Shown here piece after piece: positions 1-10,712 of a stretch of 64,000 bases of DNA. The notes under the pieces were generated by a model. That model saw nothing but the letters and a program-made list of their open reading frames with translations. It made no database searches and had not been told where the DNA came from. Source of the stretch: Cyanidiococcus yangmingshanensis (Eukaryota; Rhodophyta; Bangiophyceae; Cyanidiales; Cyanidiaceae); contig VWRR01000014.1 of NCBI GenBank assembly GCA_013995675.1, positions 124,001 to 188,000 of the forward strand, read 5' to 3'. How positions within the stretch are numbered: the stretch's first letter is position 1; every line of letters begins with the position of its first letter. A program made the translations under genes and the position numbers.

Positions 1-240
1 GCTTCGAGTCGATGAGTCCACAAGGGTCGTTGTATACGAAGGCTTCCATCACGCGCCCTCGCTTATCAATTCAGCATCGTTCGCATACCGAAACCACGTT
101 TTCAAGAGACGCTAGCGGTCTAGGTATGGTTTCGAAAAGAGCTCTCTTGGCGCCGCAGCGCAGCGTGGAGGACGCCGACAACTCATCGGTGCACTGCTGA
201 CGGCTTGCCTGTCCCGAGCTCGGAACGAGCGATGCTAAAA
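1..240. other. Window edge, no supported gene
   Basis: This is the flank downstream of the SURF1 gene, which ends at 241 on the minus strand. A 62-codon plus-strand frame (12-200) begins with ATG but has no recognisable composition or motif. I see no tRNA or repeat. Confidence 0.4.
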
Positions 241-1176
241 CTAGAGAATCGGAAGCCGCCGATTACGATACCAACCCAGAAAAGCGAGCATGGCGCTCAG
301 AGTGAACCAGGTAATGCTGTAGTTGGCATGCGTTTCGGGAGAGATATAAAACTGGCACAAGTCATGGCTAGTCGGTCGGTATACCGACAGGCTGGCAAGT
401 GGGTCTTTCGGATGCGTCGCGTCGCTTTGGACAGGCGATTGCTCATCGAGCTCTTCGAGCAACAAGCGCCCGCCGAGGTCCTTGCTATCCAGTCGAAACC
501 ATTTGTGATCCTGCGGTCGATTGCGAGGCATGAAGAAGGACGACTTCTCTTGCTGCTGTGGAACTGCACGCAGCTCGGTCTGCCCACCCGACGGAGTGGT
601 GGTATTCTCAGCAAAGGCCCTCACGTTCTTCCAATAGTCCGCGACTTGCTCCCTAGGTATCCAACCTCGGTTGACCAGCACCGGCCACCAGGCCAAACCA
701 CTATCGTCCACAGGGGCTGCTACGGGTCCCAAACCCTCAACTTGCAAGGGCGTGACCACAAAGTAACCGAAAGGGTTTGCACCCGATCGACTGTGTTCTG
801 AAACATAGCGCGGACAGGGACGGGGCCCAACTAGGCGGGTCTCCTCGTGGACCCAGTCTCCACGCAGGTCCAGAACTCGATAGGCCTGCAGTTCGACTTG
901 TCGCAAGTCCTGCAGCAAAAGCGTGTTATCGCCGGGCGGCAAGGCGAACTGTCGGTTGCAGACCTCTATGGCCTTGATTTTCTCGAAACGACGTCTGAAC
1001 TGCCATACCCCGAGTCCGCACGCAATGCCTGCCGGCACAAAAGATAGTAACCGTTGCCACAAGGGATGCAGCGCCATCACTGTCACCAACTGGGATTCGT
1101 CGAACGCGCCGCAGCGCGTTGCGCTCATGTCGAGGATCCGTGACGCGTTCGATTCCGAACGCGGATCCCCACTCAT
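241..1176 (-). CDS. SURF1: SURF1/Shy1 family cytochrome c oxidase assembly factor
   Basis: SURF1 proteins sit in the mitochondrial inner membrane and help insert heme a into COX1 during complex IV assembly. The 311-residue frame has the family layout: an N-terminal transmembrane segment (about residues 43-60) followed by the hallmark GVWQFRRRFEKIKAIE, the central box VLVNRGWIPRE (about 168-178), and a second membrane helix near the C-terminus led by the conserved HANYSITWFTLS. Length matches the family. The start is a real ATG at 1176. The stretch before the first helix lacks an obvious cleavable presequence, and a second Met lies at residue 17, so the exact start is open. The frame is intact, unlike many neighbours. 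Family assignment is from recognised motifs and is firm; mitochondrial location is inferred. Confidence 0.9.
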   Translation of the reverse strand: MSGDPRSESNASRILDMSATRCGAFDESQLVTVMALHPLWQRLLSFVPAGIACGLGVWQFRRRFEKIKAIEVCNRQFALPPGDNTLLLQDLRQVELQAYRVLDLRGDWVHEETRLVGPRPCPRYVSEHSRSGANPFGYFVVTPLQVEGLGPVAAPVDDSGLAWWPVLVNRGWIPREQVADYWKNVRAFAENTTTPSGGQTELRAVPQQQEKSSFFMPRNRPQDHKWFRLDSKDLGGRLLLEELDEQSPVQSDATHPKDPLASLSVYRPTSHDLCQFYISPETHANYSITWFTLSAMLAFLGWYRNRRLPIL

Positions 1177-1916
1177 GTGGCCTTTCTTTTCTCACTCATT
1201 TGCTGTAACCTGTGTCCATGCGCTGCAACAAAAACGATTGGCCAAGAACGATCTTCAATCTTGGCCAGTGGATGCTGCATCCTGAAACATACATCTGTCT
1301 TGCAATCGCCAAAAATAGAGCTCATGTGGGGATTCAGCGCAGATCCGGGACAGTCTATTCGGCGTCGAGATTTCGAGGACGCGCGCTTGTCGACGCCTCG
1401 CTTCGTTGATTAGGGCGGCTCGTGAAAAAGGCAATCCGCTTCCGTTGCGGCATCGATAAGCAACCGCAGATAAAATGATGCATCTGCTGGGGCTCGAAAC
1501 AATCGGTGCTTTGCTGAACCCGATGGAGAAGGTTCCCAGCAAGTGCTGGTGTGCCAACCCGAATCAGTCGATGACCTCAGATACAGAGCAGCTGGCGGAG
1601 CATGCCCCTTGAGAAACGAATGAAACCAGGAGAGGCTTTCCGTCGAGACTGACGACTGCGACACGTGCGCAGCGCGTGAGCGTCTGCAGTGATGTCCGGG
1701 GTCGCCCTCGTCGATTTCGCAACGCGGCGGCGATGCGTCGGTGCCACACACACAGACAACAATCGTGCGGGTGCTTTGGCTTGAGCGCGCTCCCATCCAT
1801 CGCCAAACCTGCGACCGCTGGGATTCAGTCTGGGCTTTTCCATCATCGTTTCGCAACGCGGCACCGCGATAAACGCTTCGGTCTCCCCTCTGGTTTTCCT
1901 TGGTGTCGTGCTCCGC
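1177..1916. other. 740-bp intergenic stretch, divergent promoters
   Basis: It lies between the divergent SURF1 and DEP-DUF547 genes and must hold both promoters. Open frames on both strands are short, start at non-ATG codons or look like arginine/serine-rich noise. No tRNA T-loop, hairpin terminator or repeat was seen. Confidence 0.4.
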
Positions 1917-3408
1917 ATGGCTCCCGCTAAAGCGGATGAGCAAGTCGTGCCAGAGCTGGGCTCTGAGCGAACCGCGGAGCATAACCTCGACGTAACTCCG
2001 ATTCCGGCTGCGAAAGCAGGTGTCGGCAGAGAGCGGGAGCCGTCTCCGGCTGCGCTTCTGGCGTTACGTGATGGTTTAAGTTACGCGACGCCTGTTTCGG
2101 AAAATACACGTCACTCGGGAGAACAAGACTTGACGGAAGAGGATCTTTCTTTAAAGGAGGAGGGCAAAAGTAGCCGCGGTCGTGAGGACAGCGGTCTCGA
2201 CTTGGAACGAATCTATGTGCGGATGCGTGACCCTCAACAGGGCCTACAGCTGGCAGATCGTCGTTGGCGCCTTACCACATACCCACACTGCTTTGTTGGC
2301 TCAGAGGCGGTCACTTGGATTGAGAGTAACTTGAAGCTTTCACGCGAGGAGGCTGTTCGCGTGGGCCAACGGCTGATTGATGCCGGTCTGATTCATCATG
2401 TGACGTATTCGGAGCCGTTCGCGGATGGGACATTTCTTTTACGCATTCCAAGAAGATGAAGAGTCGAATGTTCTGAACACGAAACTCATCTGGGATCCGA
2501 CGCGGCGCACGCGGAATCCAGTCGTTGTAGCCAAGGAACTGATCACTCGCCTGGCGCTTCTGTGCGAGGAGTATCGCCAAATGTCGCACCCAAATGAAGT
2601 TGACTTTGAGGGCCTGCGTATCAGCGAAGCGTTTCGAAAATACGTTTTTGCGGCATCCGAATTACAACGAGTTGATCTTGGGCCGCTGAGCCACGAGGAG
2701 AGGCTCTGTTTCTTTTGCAATGTGTATAACGCACTGTGTCTGCACGCGCACGTTGTGCATGGACCGCCGAATACAGTTTTAAGGCGCTGGAGTTTCTTCA
2801 AATCCTTGAGTTATCGGATTGCAGGAATGGATTTTACACTCGATGACATTGAACATGGTGTGCTGCGAGGGAACCAAACGCGGCCGTATGGTCTCATCCG
2901 ACAGCTCCGTCCGGGCGATCCACGCATGCAGTATGTGCTCAGCCGACGTGATCCTCGAATCCACTTTGTCATTAGTGCGGGCACGCAAAGCGATCCACCC
3001 ATGCGAATTCTCGACGGGGACAATATTGATGAAGAATTGCATTTCGCGACCGAGTCTTTTCTTGAGGAGGCCTGCAAGATTTCGCCTTCAGACCGAGAAG
3101 TAACGCTCCCTCGAATATTCTCCTGGTACAGAGATGATTTCGCCAAAGGAACCCTAGAGCTCTTGCGATGGATATTGCCCTATTTGGGCCTAAGCAAACG
3201 GAGAGCCCTCGAAGTGTTACTCGATAGCGCCAAAAATGATTCGAGCATTTCAATTCGATATGAGACGTTTACGTGGAATGCGGAGGCCCGTTTCAGTGCG
3301 GCGATAGTGCGTCGAAAACGTCGACGACTGGAACAGGAGCGTGCCTCTACGCCGCAGCTTGCCGAGGACGACAAGCCCCCTGAGGCGGGCCCGTCTCTGT
3401 CAGCCTAA
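1917..3408 (+). CDS. DEP domain plus DUF547 protein (frame break at about 2440)
   Basis: About 496 residues once one extra base is allowed for. The N-terminal 90 residues are low complexity. A DEP domain follows (about residues 95-180; RRWRLTTYPHCFVGSEAVTW, then a typical DAGLIHHV turn), and the rest is a DUF547 domain (LSHEERLCFFCNVYNALCLH; later HFVISAGTQSDPP). Plants carry the same pairing, usually with glutaredoxin in front; here no glutaredoxin is visible. Function is unknown; DEP domains commonly mediate membrane or GTPase-linked contacts. The DEP frame ends at 2459 and the DUF547 frame is open from 2425. Dropping one T from the TTTT run at 2437-2440 gives DGTFLYAFQEDEES, the expected DEP end. 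The start is the ATG at 1917; the upstream GTG at 1908 is not used. Domain calls are firm, the biology is not. Confidence 0.8.
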
Positions 3409-3431
3409 CGTAAACGATGCAGTCGGTGTCA

Positions 3432-3854
3432 TCACGAGGTCGACACTCTTGCCTCTGAACGAAGCCGCCGAAGCTCCCGGCCGATAAGTTGACTACGCCG
3501 CTTTCTCGCAATCATTACTCTGAAACGATCAAAGTCGGTGAGCTGCGCACGCACTCGTTGCCGTGATAGCTTCTTGCCCCAGGAGCTCTCTTGGAAACGC
3601 TGCACAGCTTGTTGCGCCTCCAGCGCTTTGCGCACTGTTTTCGTCTTGCATGCTCGTGGCATCTTCACAACAATATCGGTGAGCTTGAGCCGTTTGACGT
3701 TAATGACGTGACGGGGCACTGATGACTCGGCAGGGGCGTCCACAACAACGTGGCCCTGGTCAAGTATGTCCACAACGACGCAGAGCTTGTCGGCGTGTTC
3801 TCCATAGCTGATTAAACATAACCGTCCCACCTGAACGAACCTTTTGAACGCCAT
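3432..3854 (-). CDS. RPL14: Cytosolic 60S ribosomal protein eL14
   Basis: A 140-residue protein of the large cytosolic ribosomal subunit. The start MAFKRFVQVGR is the conserved eL14 opening, followed by the KOW-like strand region (GRLCLISYGEHADKL) and the RHVINVKRLKLTDIVVKMPR block. The basic C-terminus (KKLSRQRVRAQLTDFDRF) also fits. The frame runs further upstream to an ATG at 3956, but that would add 34 residues absent from eL14, so I chose the internal ATG at 3852-3854. Yeast eL14 is of about this length. It converges with the DEP-DUF547 gene, leaving only 23 bp between stop codons. Confidence 0.93.
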   Translation of the reverse strand: MAFKRFVQVGRLCLISYGEHADKLCVVVDILDQGHVVVDAPAESSVPRHVINVKRLKLTDIVVKMPRACKTKTVRKALEAQQAVQRFQESSWGKKLSRQRVRAQLTDFDRFRVMIARKRRSQLIGRELRRLRSEARVSTS

Positions 3855-4112
3855 GCCGACCAGCGGGGTGATGAACAACTGCGCTGTCGAACGAAGAGCA
3901 TCGATGGAGTGTGCGGGCAAAGCTGCGCGGCTGCGGCTGGACTCGGTCGCCGCCATCCCGACGAATGATGCTGTACAATTTGGATCGCATATGGACGTAT
4001 CTGCCTTTAGGGGACAACCTCTAAAGACGCGGCGTCAGCCGCCTCCTCGCACCGAAAACTGTTCCGACCACCCCCGCAACGATGCTTGTGCCGCTCGTGC
4101 CCTGAAGGTGGC

Positions 4113-4805
4113 ATGCCTACGCTGCTTCTTGGCCCGCTCGGCACTCTGTGGACGCGAGCTATGGCGCTACAGACTGGAACGAGACTACGCGCGACTGCAC
4201 TACGTTTCGTCTCCGCGTCAAGTGAAGATACGACACTGAGTCCGCCGTCAAACGAAAACTCGGCTTCGAAAGACGCCTCACCGAGCGCCGACACAAGTAC
4301 GCCGACTGCATCCGATCTAATCGGCGTTCCGGAGAGTCTCTATGCGCAGCTGCCTGAAACTGTACAACGGGCTCTTTTGGCAGAGTACGCACCCGCGGAA
4401 AACTGGCAAAAGTGGCGAGAACGAAGTGCTTTGAAGGCGTTCCAGCGACACGAGCTCGACACTGGCTCGTCCGAAGTACAGATTGCCATCATGACAGCCC
4501 GAATCGCAAATTTAACCCGACACTTGCGCAACCATCGAAAAGATATACGCACACAGCGTAGTTTGGAGTACATTGTTGCGCAGAGGCGCAAACTTTTACG
4601 TTACCTCTTTCGAACTGAGCCAGAGCGGTATGAGGAGACGGTTGAGCGACTGGGGATTCGTGCCGGGTCGCTCGTGGATCCGAGCACGGAGAGACGGGCC
4701 CGTAGGCCTGGTGACCTCAGAATTCCCACTGGCAGCAAGACTGAGCCCATAGTCGCGCGATACAGCGACGACTGCCCGTCGCTCGTGATGGCCAACTCGG
4801 ACTAG
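4113..4805 (+). CDS. Organellar ribosomal protein uS15
   Basis: About 230 residues. The C-terminal half is a clear bacterial-type uS15 domain (about residues 110-190): HELDTGSSEVQIAIMTARI, then RHLRNHRKDIRTQRSLEYIV and a RRKLLRYLFR helix, the residues that bind the three-way junction of small-subunit rRNA. The first 35 residues (MPTLLLGPLGTLWTRAM...) are rich in Leu, Arg, Thr and Ala with no acidic residue, as in a mitochondrial presequence. A Ser/Pro/Thr-rich linker follows. The cytosolic uS15 lacks this layout, so this is an organellar copy, more likely mitochondrial than plastid. The frame upstream of 4113 begins with TTG only. The start lies 258 bp from the divergent eL14 start at 3854. 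Confidence 0.85.
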   Translation: MPTLLLGPLGTLWTRAMALQTGTRLRATALRFVSASSEDTTLSPPSNENSASKDASPSADTSTPTASDLIGVPESLYAQLPETVQRALLAEYAPAENWQKWRERSALKAFQRHELDTGSSEVQIAIMTARIANLTRHLRNHRKDIRTQRSLEYIVAQRRKLLRYLFRTEPERYEETVERLGIRAGSLVDPSTERRARRPGDLRIPTGSKTEPIVARYSDDCPSLVMANSD

Positions 4806-5183
4806 ATATGTTGCGAATAACGAGATGAGTCAACGGTACCGCTCTGACGGCCAGCCATGACTGCGCGGGAGATACTTGTTACTCGCTGGGCGCTGGGCCT
4901 TCCTTCCATCTGTCCGGAAGTTTTACGAATTCGTCACCCGTCGTCTAGGCTGCGGATATGACGGCCAGCGGATAGAGCAGGCACCTCTTGCCTTAAACAT
5001 GGAACCCATTCATTGTTGTGCCCAGCTCATGACTACACTCAAGCCGAAGAAATCATCGAAAAGAACGCTGCAATCGTCGTTCGGCGACGGTCAGTTTGAC
5101 GGCATCGAGGGCGCTTGAAAAGAACGAGCGCTTTTGGAGCAACTGCGTAGTGGATGCCGCCTTGCAGCCAGTCTTCCAACAAG
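4806..5183. other. 378-bp intergenic stretch
   Basis: It lies between the end of the uS15 gene and the 3' end of a small minus-strand frame. Only short open frames are present. Nothing was recognised. Confidence 0.35.
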
Positions 5184-5441
5184 CTATCCCGAGTCTCGAC
5201 CGCTCTCGTCTGGCAAGCGACGACCTGTCGCACCGCTTGTGGTACCGACTCTCCGCTTTCCGTAAAGATCGTTACCACCGATGAGCACGAGGTCCGAGGA
5301 GGCAGCACCACGTACAGCCGGTTTCTCGTTTCGGCCAGTCTGGCGCCGCTCGAACTCGGGCTTGTAAACAAACCAATAGAAGAACACGCCAGCAATCGAC
5401 CAGGCTACTAAGTTCTTGCTCACCGGCAACTGTCCACGCAT
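5184..5441 (-). CDS. Small single-helix membrane protein, unknown
   Basis: An 85-residue frame opening at the ATG 5441. After a short polar start (MRGQLPVSKN) there is one strongly hydrophobic aromatic helix, LVAWSIAGVFFYWFVYKPEF, and then a basic and polar tail rich in Gly, Arg and Ser. This resembles small inner-membrane accessory subunits of mitochondrial respiratory complexes in general layout, but I recognise no family. The frame stays open upstream of 5441 to 5588 without obvious coding character. The C-terminal half could be noise if an indel falls inside, as happens often in this window. Treat as hypothetical. Confidence 0.35.
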   Translation of the reverse strand: MRGQLPVSKNLVAWSIAGVFFYWFVYKPEFERRQTGRNEKPAVRGAASSDLVLIGGNDLYGKRRVGTTSGATGRRLPDESGRDSG

Positions 5442-5925
5442 AACCAACAAAAGCGGGTATGGCACCCTCCAAATCGAGGAAAGATGAGTTTCCAGCACTC
5501 TGCGCTCTACTGTTTGCCTCGAGCACAACTGTAAACTCGAACAAAGTCCGGCCAACTCACCAGAACGCTGCGTGTCTACAACACACACTGCCAGTCAGTT
5601 CAGGGCAGTCGCTTTATCGCGGTAAAAAGTGGGCCCAAACAGCAGTCAAGGAAGCTGCTGCGTTACAGGGCACCCCGCTAGCGAAGCGCTCAGACGGTGC
5701 CGAGTTTGGCTAGACATCGGGCGGTGACCAGTGGCCGTAGCCGCTGCGATGCGATGCGCGCGCGCTGCGACGCACAACCTCGTGTGACGTTCAAGCCTGC
5801 AACGCGCCACTCCAAAACGCTATCTGTGAACAATATTCTGTACTTTCGCTACAAAACACATAGGAACGTTGTACAGAGCAAACAGGCTAGAGCATAGCGA
5901 GACAGACATTTTCCCCTGCATATCC
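5442..5925. other. 484-bp intergenic stretch, divergent promoters
   Basis: It separates the small membrane-protein frame from the GTPBP1-type gene and should carry the promoters of both. No tRNA arm, repeat or long frame was seen. Confidence 0.35.
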
Positions 5926-7802
5926 ATGCTTGTGACGCCTTCAGTTCCAATGGCGCAAGCGGGGCCTCATTCAAATGAAATCACGTACAAAGTCGGTGCC
6001 AGTACACCCACAGAGGTGCAGGACACTGACCGGGCGCTGGGGCTCCAGGACTTGAGTCTGGACCCTGGTATGGACGCTGAACTGGTTGCTGTAGACCTTC
6101 CGCCGGAGAGTGACGAGGGTAATATAGAGTACAAACGCATGCTGGTGGAACCGCCGCCTCAACGTTTTGCGGAACTCGTTACTCAGTTGAAATATCGTAT
6201 GGCAGCCGGACACGGAGAGGCTATGTATCAGCTTGGATACGAGGATGACGGACGCGCGCGGGGTGTCCCCGAGGATGTCTTAGAGGCATCCATCGCCACG
6301 GTGCGTCGGATGGCTGCGGAGCTCTCCGCGGATGTCATGGTATGGCGGCGTGCTCGTGGTCGCGAGGGCCGGGTGGCTCAACTGCTCGTACGCGTGAGGC
6401 CTCGCAGCTGCGAAGAGTTCACAGACATTCGAGTCTGTGTGTCTGGAATGTGGATGCAGGAAAGTCGTCGCTTCTCGGGGTTCTCTGCGGCACTGGCCAG
6501 CTCGATAACGGACGGGGGCTGGCGCGAGCCCAGGTTTTGACGCACAAGCACGAACTGGAGACGGGGCGCACCTCCGCCATTAGTGTACAGCTCATGGGAT
6601 TCGATGGTACTGGACGGGTTGTCAACTACACGAATGCGACGACAAATCGCCAGCTGTCCTGGTCCGACATTGTATCGCACTCCTCCAAATTGGTTACATT
6701 CTGCGACCTCGCTGGCCATGAAAAGTATCTGAAGACGACCATGTTCGGATTGACTGCGCATGCGCCTGACTACTGTATGATGGTCGTTGCCCTGAATCAA
6801 GGAGTGCTTCGAATGACACAAGAGCACTTTGCGATTGCGCTCGCGCTCAAGATTCCCGTATTTGTGGTCTTCACGAAAAGCGACCTGGCACCAGTCAATG
6901 TCGCAGAGCAAACCGTGAACATAATGACCCGGATGCTGAAATCGAATGGTGCTCGAAAGATTCCTGTCTCTATCAAATCAATGGATGATGTTGGTCTTTG
7001 CGCACGCAACATGCCCGATGACCGCATGGTACCTATGTTTGTGATCAGTAACGTGACGGGTGCCGGCCTCGACTTGCTGCGAGTCTTTTTGAATCTGCTA
7101 CCAGCTCGACACGATTGGAGTGATCGCGCCAAAAGCGCTTATGCGGAATTTACGGTTGACGATCACTTTAGTGTCCCAGGCGTCGGGACGGTCGTCTCGG
7201 GTGTTTGCATGAGAGGGATCCTGAACCAGGGTCAAAGCGTATTCCTGGGCCCCGATAGCCATGGGCGTTTCGTTCGCGTGGCCATCAAATCAATCCATTA
7301 CAAACGAGTCGCTGTTCAACGCTTGTTTGCCGGCCAATCTGGTTCGTTGGCATTGAAAAAAATTCGCCGTGAACGAGTTCGAAAAGGCATGGTTGTATTG
7401 AGCACCAATGGTCTCTCGACAATGGCGAGAACCGGAGCGCCGGCTCCGATGATAGGTGCTGGTTTGTCGGCGACCCCGAGCAGTGTGATTGAATTCGAGG
7501 CAGATGTTGCACTCATGTACCACAGCACCAGTGTACGCAAGGGATACCAACCGATTGTCCATTGCAGCACGATTCGCCAGGCAGCTCAAGTGACCTGGAT
7601 GGACAGGGAAGTTGTTCGTATGGGCGAGCGAGCACGGATTCAATTCCGATTTCTCTATCGTCCCGAATGGCTTCAAATTGGCGACCGTTTTTGCTTCCGC
7701 GAAGGACGCACCAAAGGCATCGGTCAGGTTACGCGTCTCGTCGAGTGCTGGACCCGTGATCCTGGCCCCGGTAAACTAGAAGCGAAGCGTAACGGATCGT
7801 GA
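5926..7802 (+). CDS. GTPBP1/GTPBP2-type translational GTPase (frame break in P-loop)
   Basis: About 625 residues. GTPBP1-type proteins are EF1A/eRF3-related GTPases linked to ribosome rescue and mRNA turnover in the cytosol. The N-terminal part matches the family (IEYKRMLVEPPPQRFAELVT, then GEAMYQLGYEDDGRARGV). The G domain shows G1 GNVDAGKS, the GRTSAISVQLMGFD block, G3 CDLAGHEKY and G4 FTKSD. Domain II (FSVPGVGTVVSGV) and the C-terminal barrel (FRFLYRPEWLQIGDRFCFRE, TKGIGQVT) follow in order. One base is missing at about 6452: the first frame ends the P-loop as VSG and the second continues NVDAGKSS, so re-reading a single A gives the intact motif. A break inside an invariant P-loop argues for an assembly error. 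The start is the ATG at 5926; the frame upstream begins with TTG. Confidence 0.88.
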
Positions 7803-8516
7803 GCCTTTTCCAAGGAATGCGCTCGCAACGAGAAGCCCCCATGGGGCGGATGCGCGCAAAACTCGACCCAGAAGAATTCCGTTGCATCCAGTGAATAAGG
7901 CTGCCGTGTGTTCGAGGACCGGATGTGAGGCCTGTTAGAGCTGCACAGCACCCCTTGCTCAATCTAAAAAAGCCTAATGGAAGAGCCGTTAGGTCACGCG
8001 AAACAGCTCGATCCAGCACACAAGTTGCCTGGCTCTAAACAGCTTGGTCCTCATAACTCGTACTGGTGGAAACGAATGGAGCGGTATCGACAAGCAAATG
8101 CACCCCGATTGAACGCATGACTATCATCGCAGATGCTTTGTTACATCAACGTCAAAAACCATTGACGTTGAGCAAGCAATCACGTGATATGACAACGACT
8201 CGAGTCTCACGGATCGATGGAACGGTTGTCCATGACGCCAAATGCATCGCTCGGCGCGCCATCGCCGTCGAAGCGGCACGGCGATGGAAGCTCGCCCGGC
8301 GCAGTATCGAATGGCCACCACTTCTTCAGTCAGTACAAAACTGGATATGATGGACGTCGGTGGGATCGCCGCTGCGGCGATCGTCGGCCACCGCTGGCCG
8401 TGTGCCAATCCTTTACCGACGAATGCTTGCCGTTTTCGTTGACGGAGTGTCTGCTTGGGTTTTTCGCGTTTCTTGATTGTCATCGGCGAACCAGATTGGT
8501 CGCTTAATAGCTCAAG
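7803..8516. other. 714-bp intergenic stretch upstream of uL18
   Basis: It separates the GTPase gene from the uL18 gene, both on the plus strand, and should contain the uL18 promoter. Plus and minus frames here are under 120 codons, overlap each other and look random. No RNA gene was recognised. Confidence 0.35.
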
Positions 8517-9413
8517 ATGACGTTCGTCAAGGTTGTTAAGAATAGAGCGTACTTTAAGCGTTTCCAGGTTAAGCCTCGGCGTCGGCGTGAGGGCAAGACT
8601 GACTATCAGGCTCGGAGGGCGCTGATCCTCATGGACAAGACCAAGTACAACACACCGAAATATCGTCTTGTCGTTCGCTTAACCAGCACGGATGTGATTT
8701 GTCAGATCGTGTCTGCACGCGTCGAGGGTGATCACGTCGTCGCTGCTGCGTACGCGCACGAGCTTCCTCGCTACGGCGTGAAGGTTGGCCTTACGAACTA
8801 TGCAGCTGCTTACGCCACCGGCCTATTAGTGGCGCGACGGACGCTGACGATTCTTGGTCTCGCCGATTCGTATCAGGGCAAGGCAGAGGCAGATGGTGAG
8901 CTCTACGAAGTGGAGCCTGTTGGCGAAACGAGGCCTTTCCGAGCAGTACTGGACGTGGGCCTTGTACACACGACCACAGGCCACCGCGTGTTCGCAGCCA
9001 TGAAGGGCGCTGTTGATGGCGGAATCGACATCCCGCATAGCGAGAAGCGTTTTCCTAAATACCGCAAGGACAGTGGGTTCGATCCGGAGGAGCTTAAAGC
9101 GCGTATTTATGGCACGCATGTGGCGGAATATATGCGGATGCTGCGCGAGGAAGACCCCGAGAAATACCAACGACAGTTCTCGCGCTACATCAAAGCCGAC
9201 GTTGGCCCTGATGATCTTGAGAACATGTATCGAGAAGCACATCGTCGCATTCGCGAAGATCCGCGTGCGGTGCCCACAGACAAAACCAAAGTTGTGAAGC
9301 GACCACGAAAAACACCCAAGCTGAGTCGAGAAGAACGACAAGCTCGCCTTGCAGCGCGTTTGGCCTCGCTCTCACGCTCAAATATTGATGAACCGATGTC
9401 CACTGTTGCGTGA
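8517..9413 (+). CDS. RPL5: Cytosolic 60S ribosomal protein uL18 (L5)
   Basis: A 298-residue protein that binds 5S rRNA and, with uL5, forms the 5S RNP of the large subunit. It opens with [19 protein letters not shown] and [16 protein letters not shown], both diagnostic. Then come [20 protein letters not shown], the [18 protein letters not shown] helix and the [20 protein letters not shown] block, with the [15 protein letters not shown] loop after it. The basic C-terminal extension is typical of the eukaryotic form. The length is standard and the frame is intact. The start is the ATG at 8517. Confidence 0.96.
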   Translation: MTFVKVVKNRAYFKRFQVKPRRRREGKTDYQARRALILMDKTKYNTPKYRLVVRLTSTDVICQIVSARVEGDHVVAAAYAHELPRYGVKVGLTNYAAAYATGLLVARRTLTILGLADSYQGKAEADGELYEVEPVGETRPFRAVLDVGLVHTTTGHRVFAAMKGAVDGGIDIPHSEKRFPKYRKDSGFDPEELKARIYGTHVAEYMRMLREEDPEKYQRQFSRYIKADVGPDDLENMYREAHRRIREDPRAVPTDKTKVVKRPRKTPKLSREERQARLAARLASLSRSNIDEPMSTVA

Positions 9414-9831
9414 GTATGCAACAAAGAGCAGGATAACAGAGACATACGGAGTACAGGCGACTGCACATTGCGGCTACTTGGAGTATTCAAGGAAAGTGCT
9501 CATGGACGAAGTAACACTAGCACGAATGCAAATCGTTCGCGAGTGCAGCAATGCCGGACGAGAAACAGAACCGTTGCGGTCACTTGGCGACCGCGAGTTC
9601 AGTAATACGTTAGGGGCTTGTCCTGTTTCAGGCGGGCACGCTCGCTATTCGGATGCTTGGTAGAGAAATGTACTGGACCAGTCCCATGCTCGGGAGATCC
9701 AGAGCATCACCATCAATCTGCGACCATGGTCGATCTCTGGTTGCGAACTGGCATCAAACCCGTCGTAAATGCGAAGGCGCGTCTGACACAGTCTTTCAGG
9801 ATACGTGATCCAAGAGCAGCGCGCTTGGGGG
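9414..9831. other. 418-bp stretch between convergent genes
   Basis: uL18 ends at 9413 and the Nudix gene ends at 9832 on the other strand, so this holds both 3' ends. A 104-codon plus frame (9349-9663) overlaps the uL18 end and looks like noise. Confidence 0.4.
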
Positions 9832-10554
9832 TCACGGCGCGCTTAATGCAACGCGCAGCTGCTCAATATACGCTGGTGGACGGGGAACGTAACCTACTTG
9901 ACGTGTCTCCACGGCAGTCAAGTACTCAGTAATTGGCATCCATCGGACACGCACCACCTCTTCTTTCTGTAATCGCAGTTCAGGCAGCGCAGCCGACTCG
10001 TCAACAGCAGAGTTTTCCCTGGGCACTTTCTGACGAGGAACACGCAGCACATAAACCGTCTGAACTTCTCGATCCTGAACGCTTTCACTCACGTTCTCAC
10101 TTTGAACCTCGAACAAAGGTTCAGGGTCCGAGCCAGCCAGGCCAAGCTCTTCCTCGAGTTCCCGTTTGGCCGCTGATAAGACGTCAAGCTCACCGCTGTG
10201 AAGGTGGCCGGCTGCAGAAACGTCCCAACACAGAGGATGGGTGTCCTTCTGAGCGCTACGAAGCTGAAGAAGAACGCTGCGATCAGTGGTACGAAACACC
10301 CAGACGTGCACCGCTCGGTGCCAGTCACCGTCTCGATGAACTTCGCTCCGCAACTTTTTCCCAATTATGGTCTTTGTGTCACGAGGGTCGAGTACATCGA
10401 ACCACTCTGAACCGTTGCAGCAGAGCGGGGGTTGTCGTCGTCGCTTAGAACAACGCCCTGGTTCATGCCGTCTTCTCGAAAGAAATTCAAACGTTTCATG
10501 GCCGTTCCATCGAGCTCCTCTAAACAATTGGCCAACGAAACCTTGTTGCCACAT
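9832..10554 (-). CDS. Nudix hydrolase, IPP-isomerase-like (NUDT3-type)
   Basis: The recognisable domain starts at about residue 50: EWFDVLDPRDTKTIIGKK, EVHRDGDWHRAVHVWVF and the Nudix box GHLHSGELDVLSAAKREL followed by EEELGL. The EVHRDG-HRAVHVWVF signature is shared with the Nudix part of plant NUDT3 and with bacterial type I IPP-isomerase-like proteins. The Nudix Glu pair that binds metal is present. Substrate cannot be told. The first 50 residues in this frame are Arg/Cys-rich and unlike the family. In the neighbouring frame the same DNA reads MNQGVVLSDDDNPRSAATV, which looks more natural, so a base may be missing in the CCCCC run at about 10425-10431 and the true N-terminus may come from that frame. 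Start is therefore uncertain; the catalytic domain is not. Confidence 0.78.
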   Translation of the reverse strand: MWQQGFVGQLFRGARWNGHETFEFLSRRRHEPGRCSKRRRQPPLCCNGSEWFDVLDPRDTKTIIGKKLRSEVHRDGDWHRAVHVWVFRTTDRSVLLQLRSAQKDTHPLCWDVSAAGHLHSGELDVLSAAKRELEEELGLAGSDPEPLFEVQSENVSESVQDREVQTVYVLRVPRQKVPRENSAVDESAALPELRLQKEEVVRVRWMPITEYLTAVETRQVGYVPRPPAYIEQLRVALSAP

Positions 10555-10712
10555 AATAGGTCTCTATTTCGACGGTATCGACTCTTTGAGGGCAACGCTG
10601 ACACCGACACAGACGAGATCCCCCAGAGCCACCATCGATCGTCGCGCACGACTTGCAGACCGCTCCGCGCTGCACCGCTACGAACAGCGTTGGTTCGCGT
10701 GGCTGCACTGCA

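Noticed and set aside
205-801. 198-codon plus-strand frame over SURF1
   Set aside because: Shadow of the SURF1 gene on the other strand.
2425-2459. Programmed frameshifting in the DEP-DUF547, GTPBP1-type and deubiquitinase genes
   Set aside because: There is no shared slippery site or stimulatory structure, both shift directions occur, and the sites fall inside invariant motifs. Assembly indels explain all cases at once.
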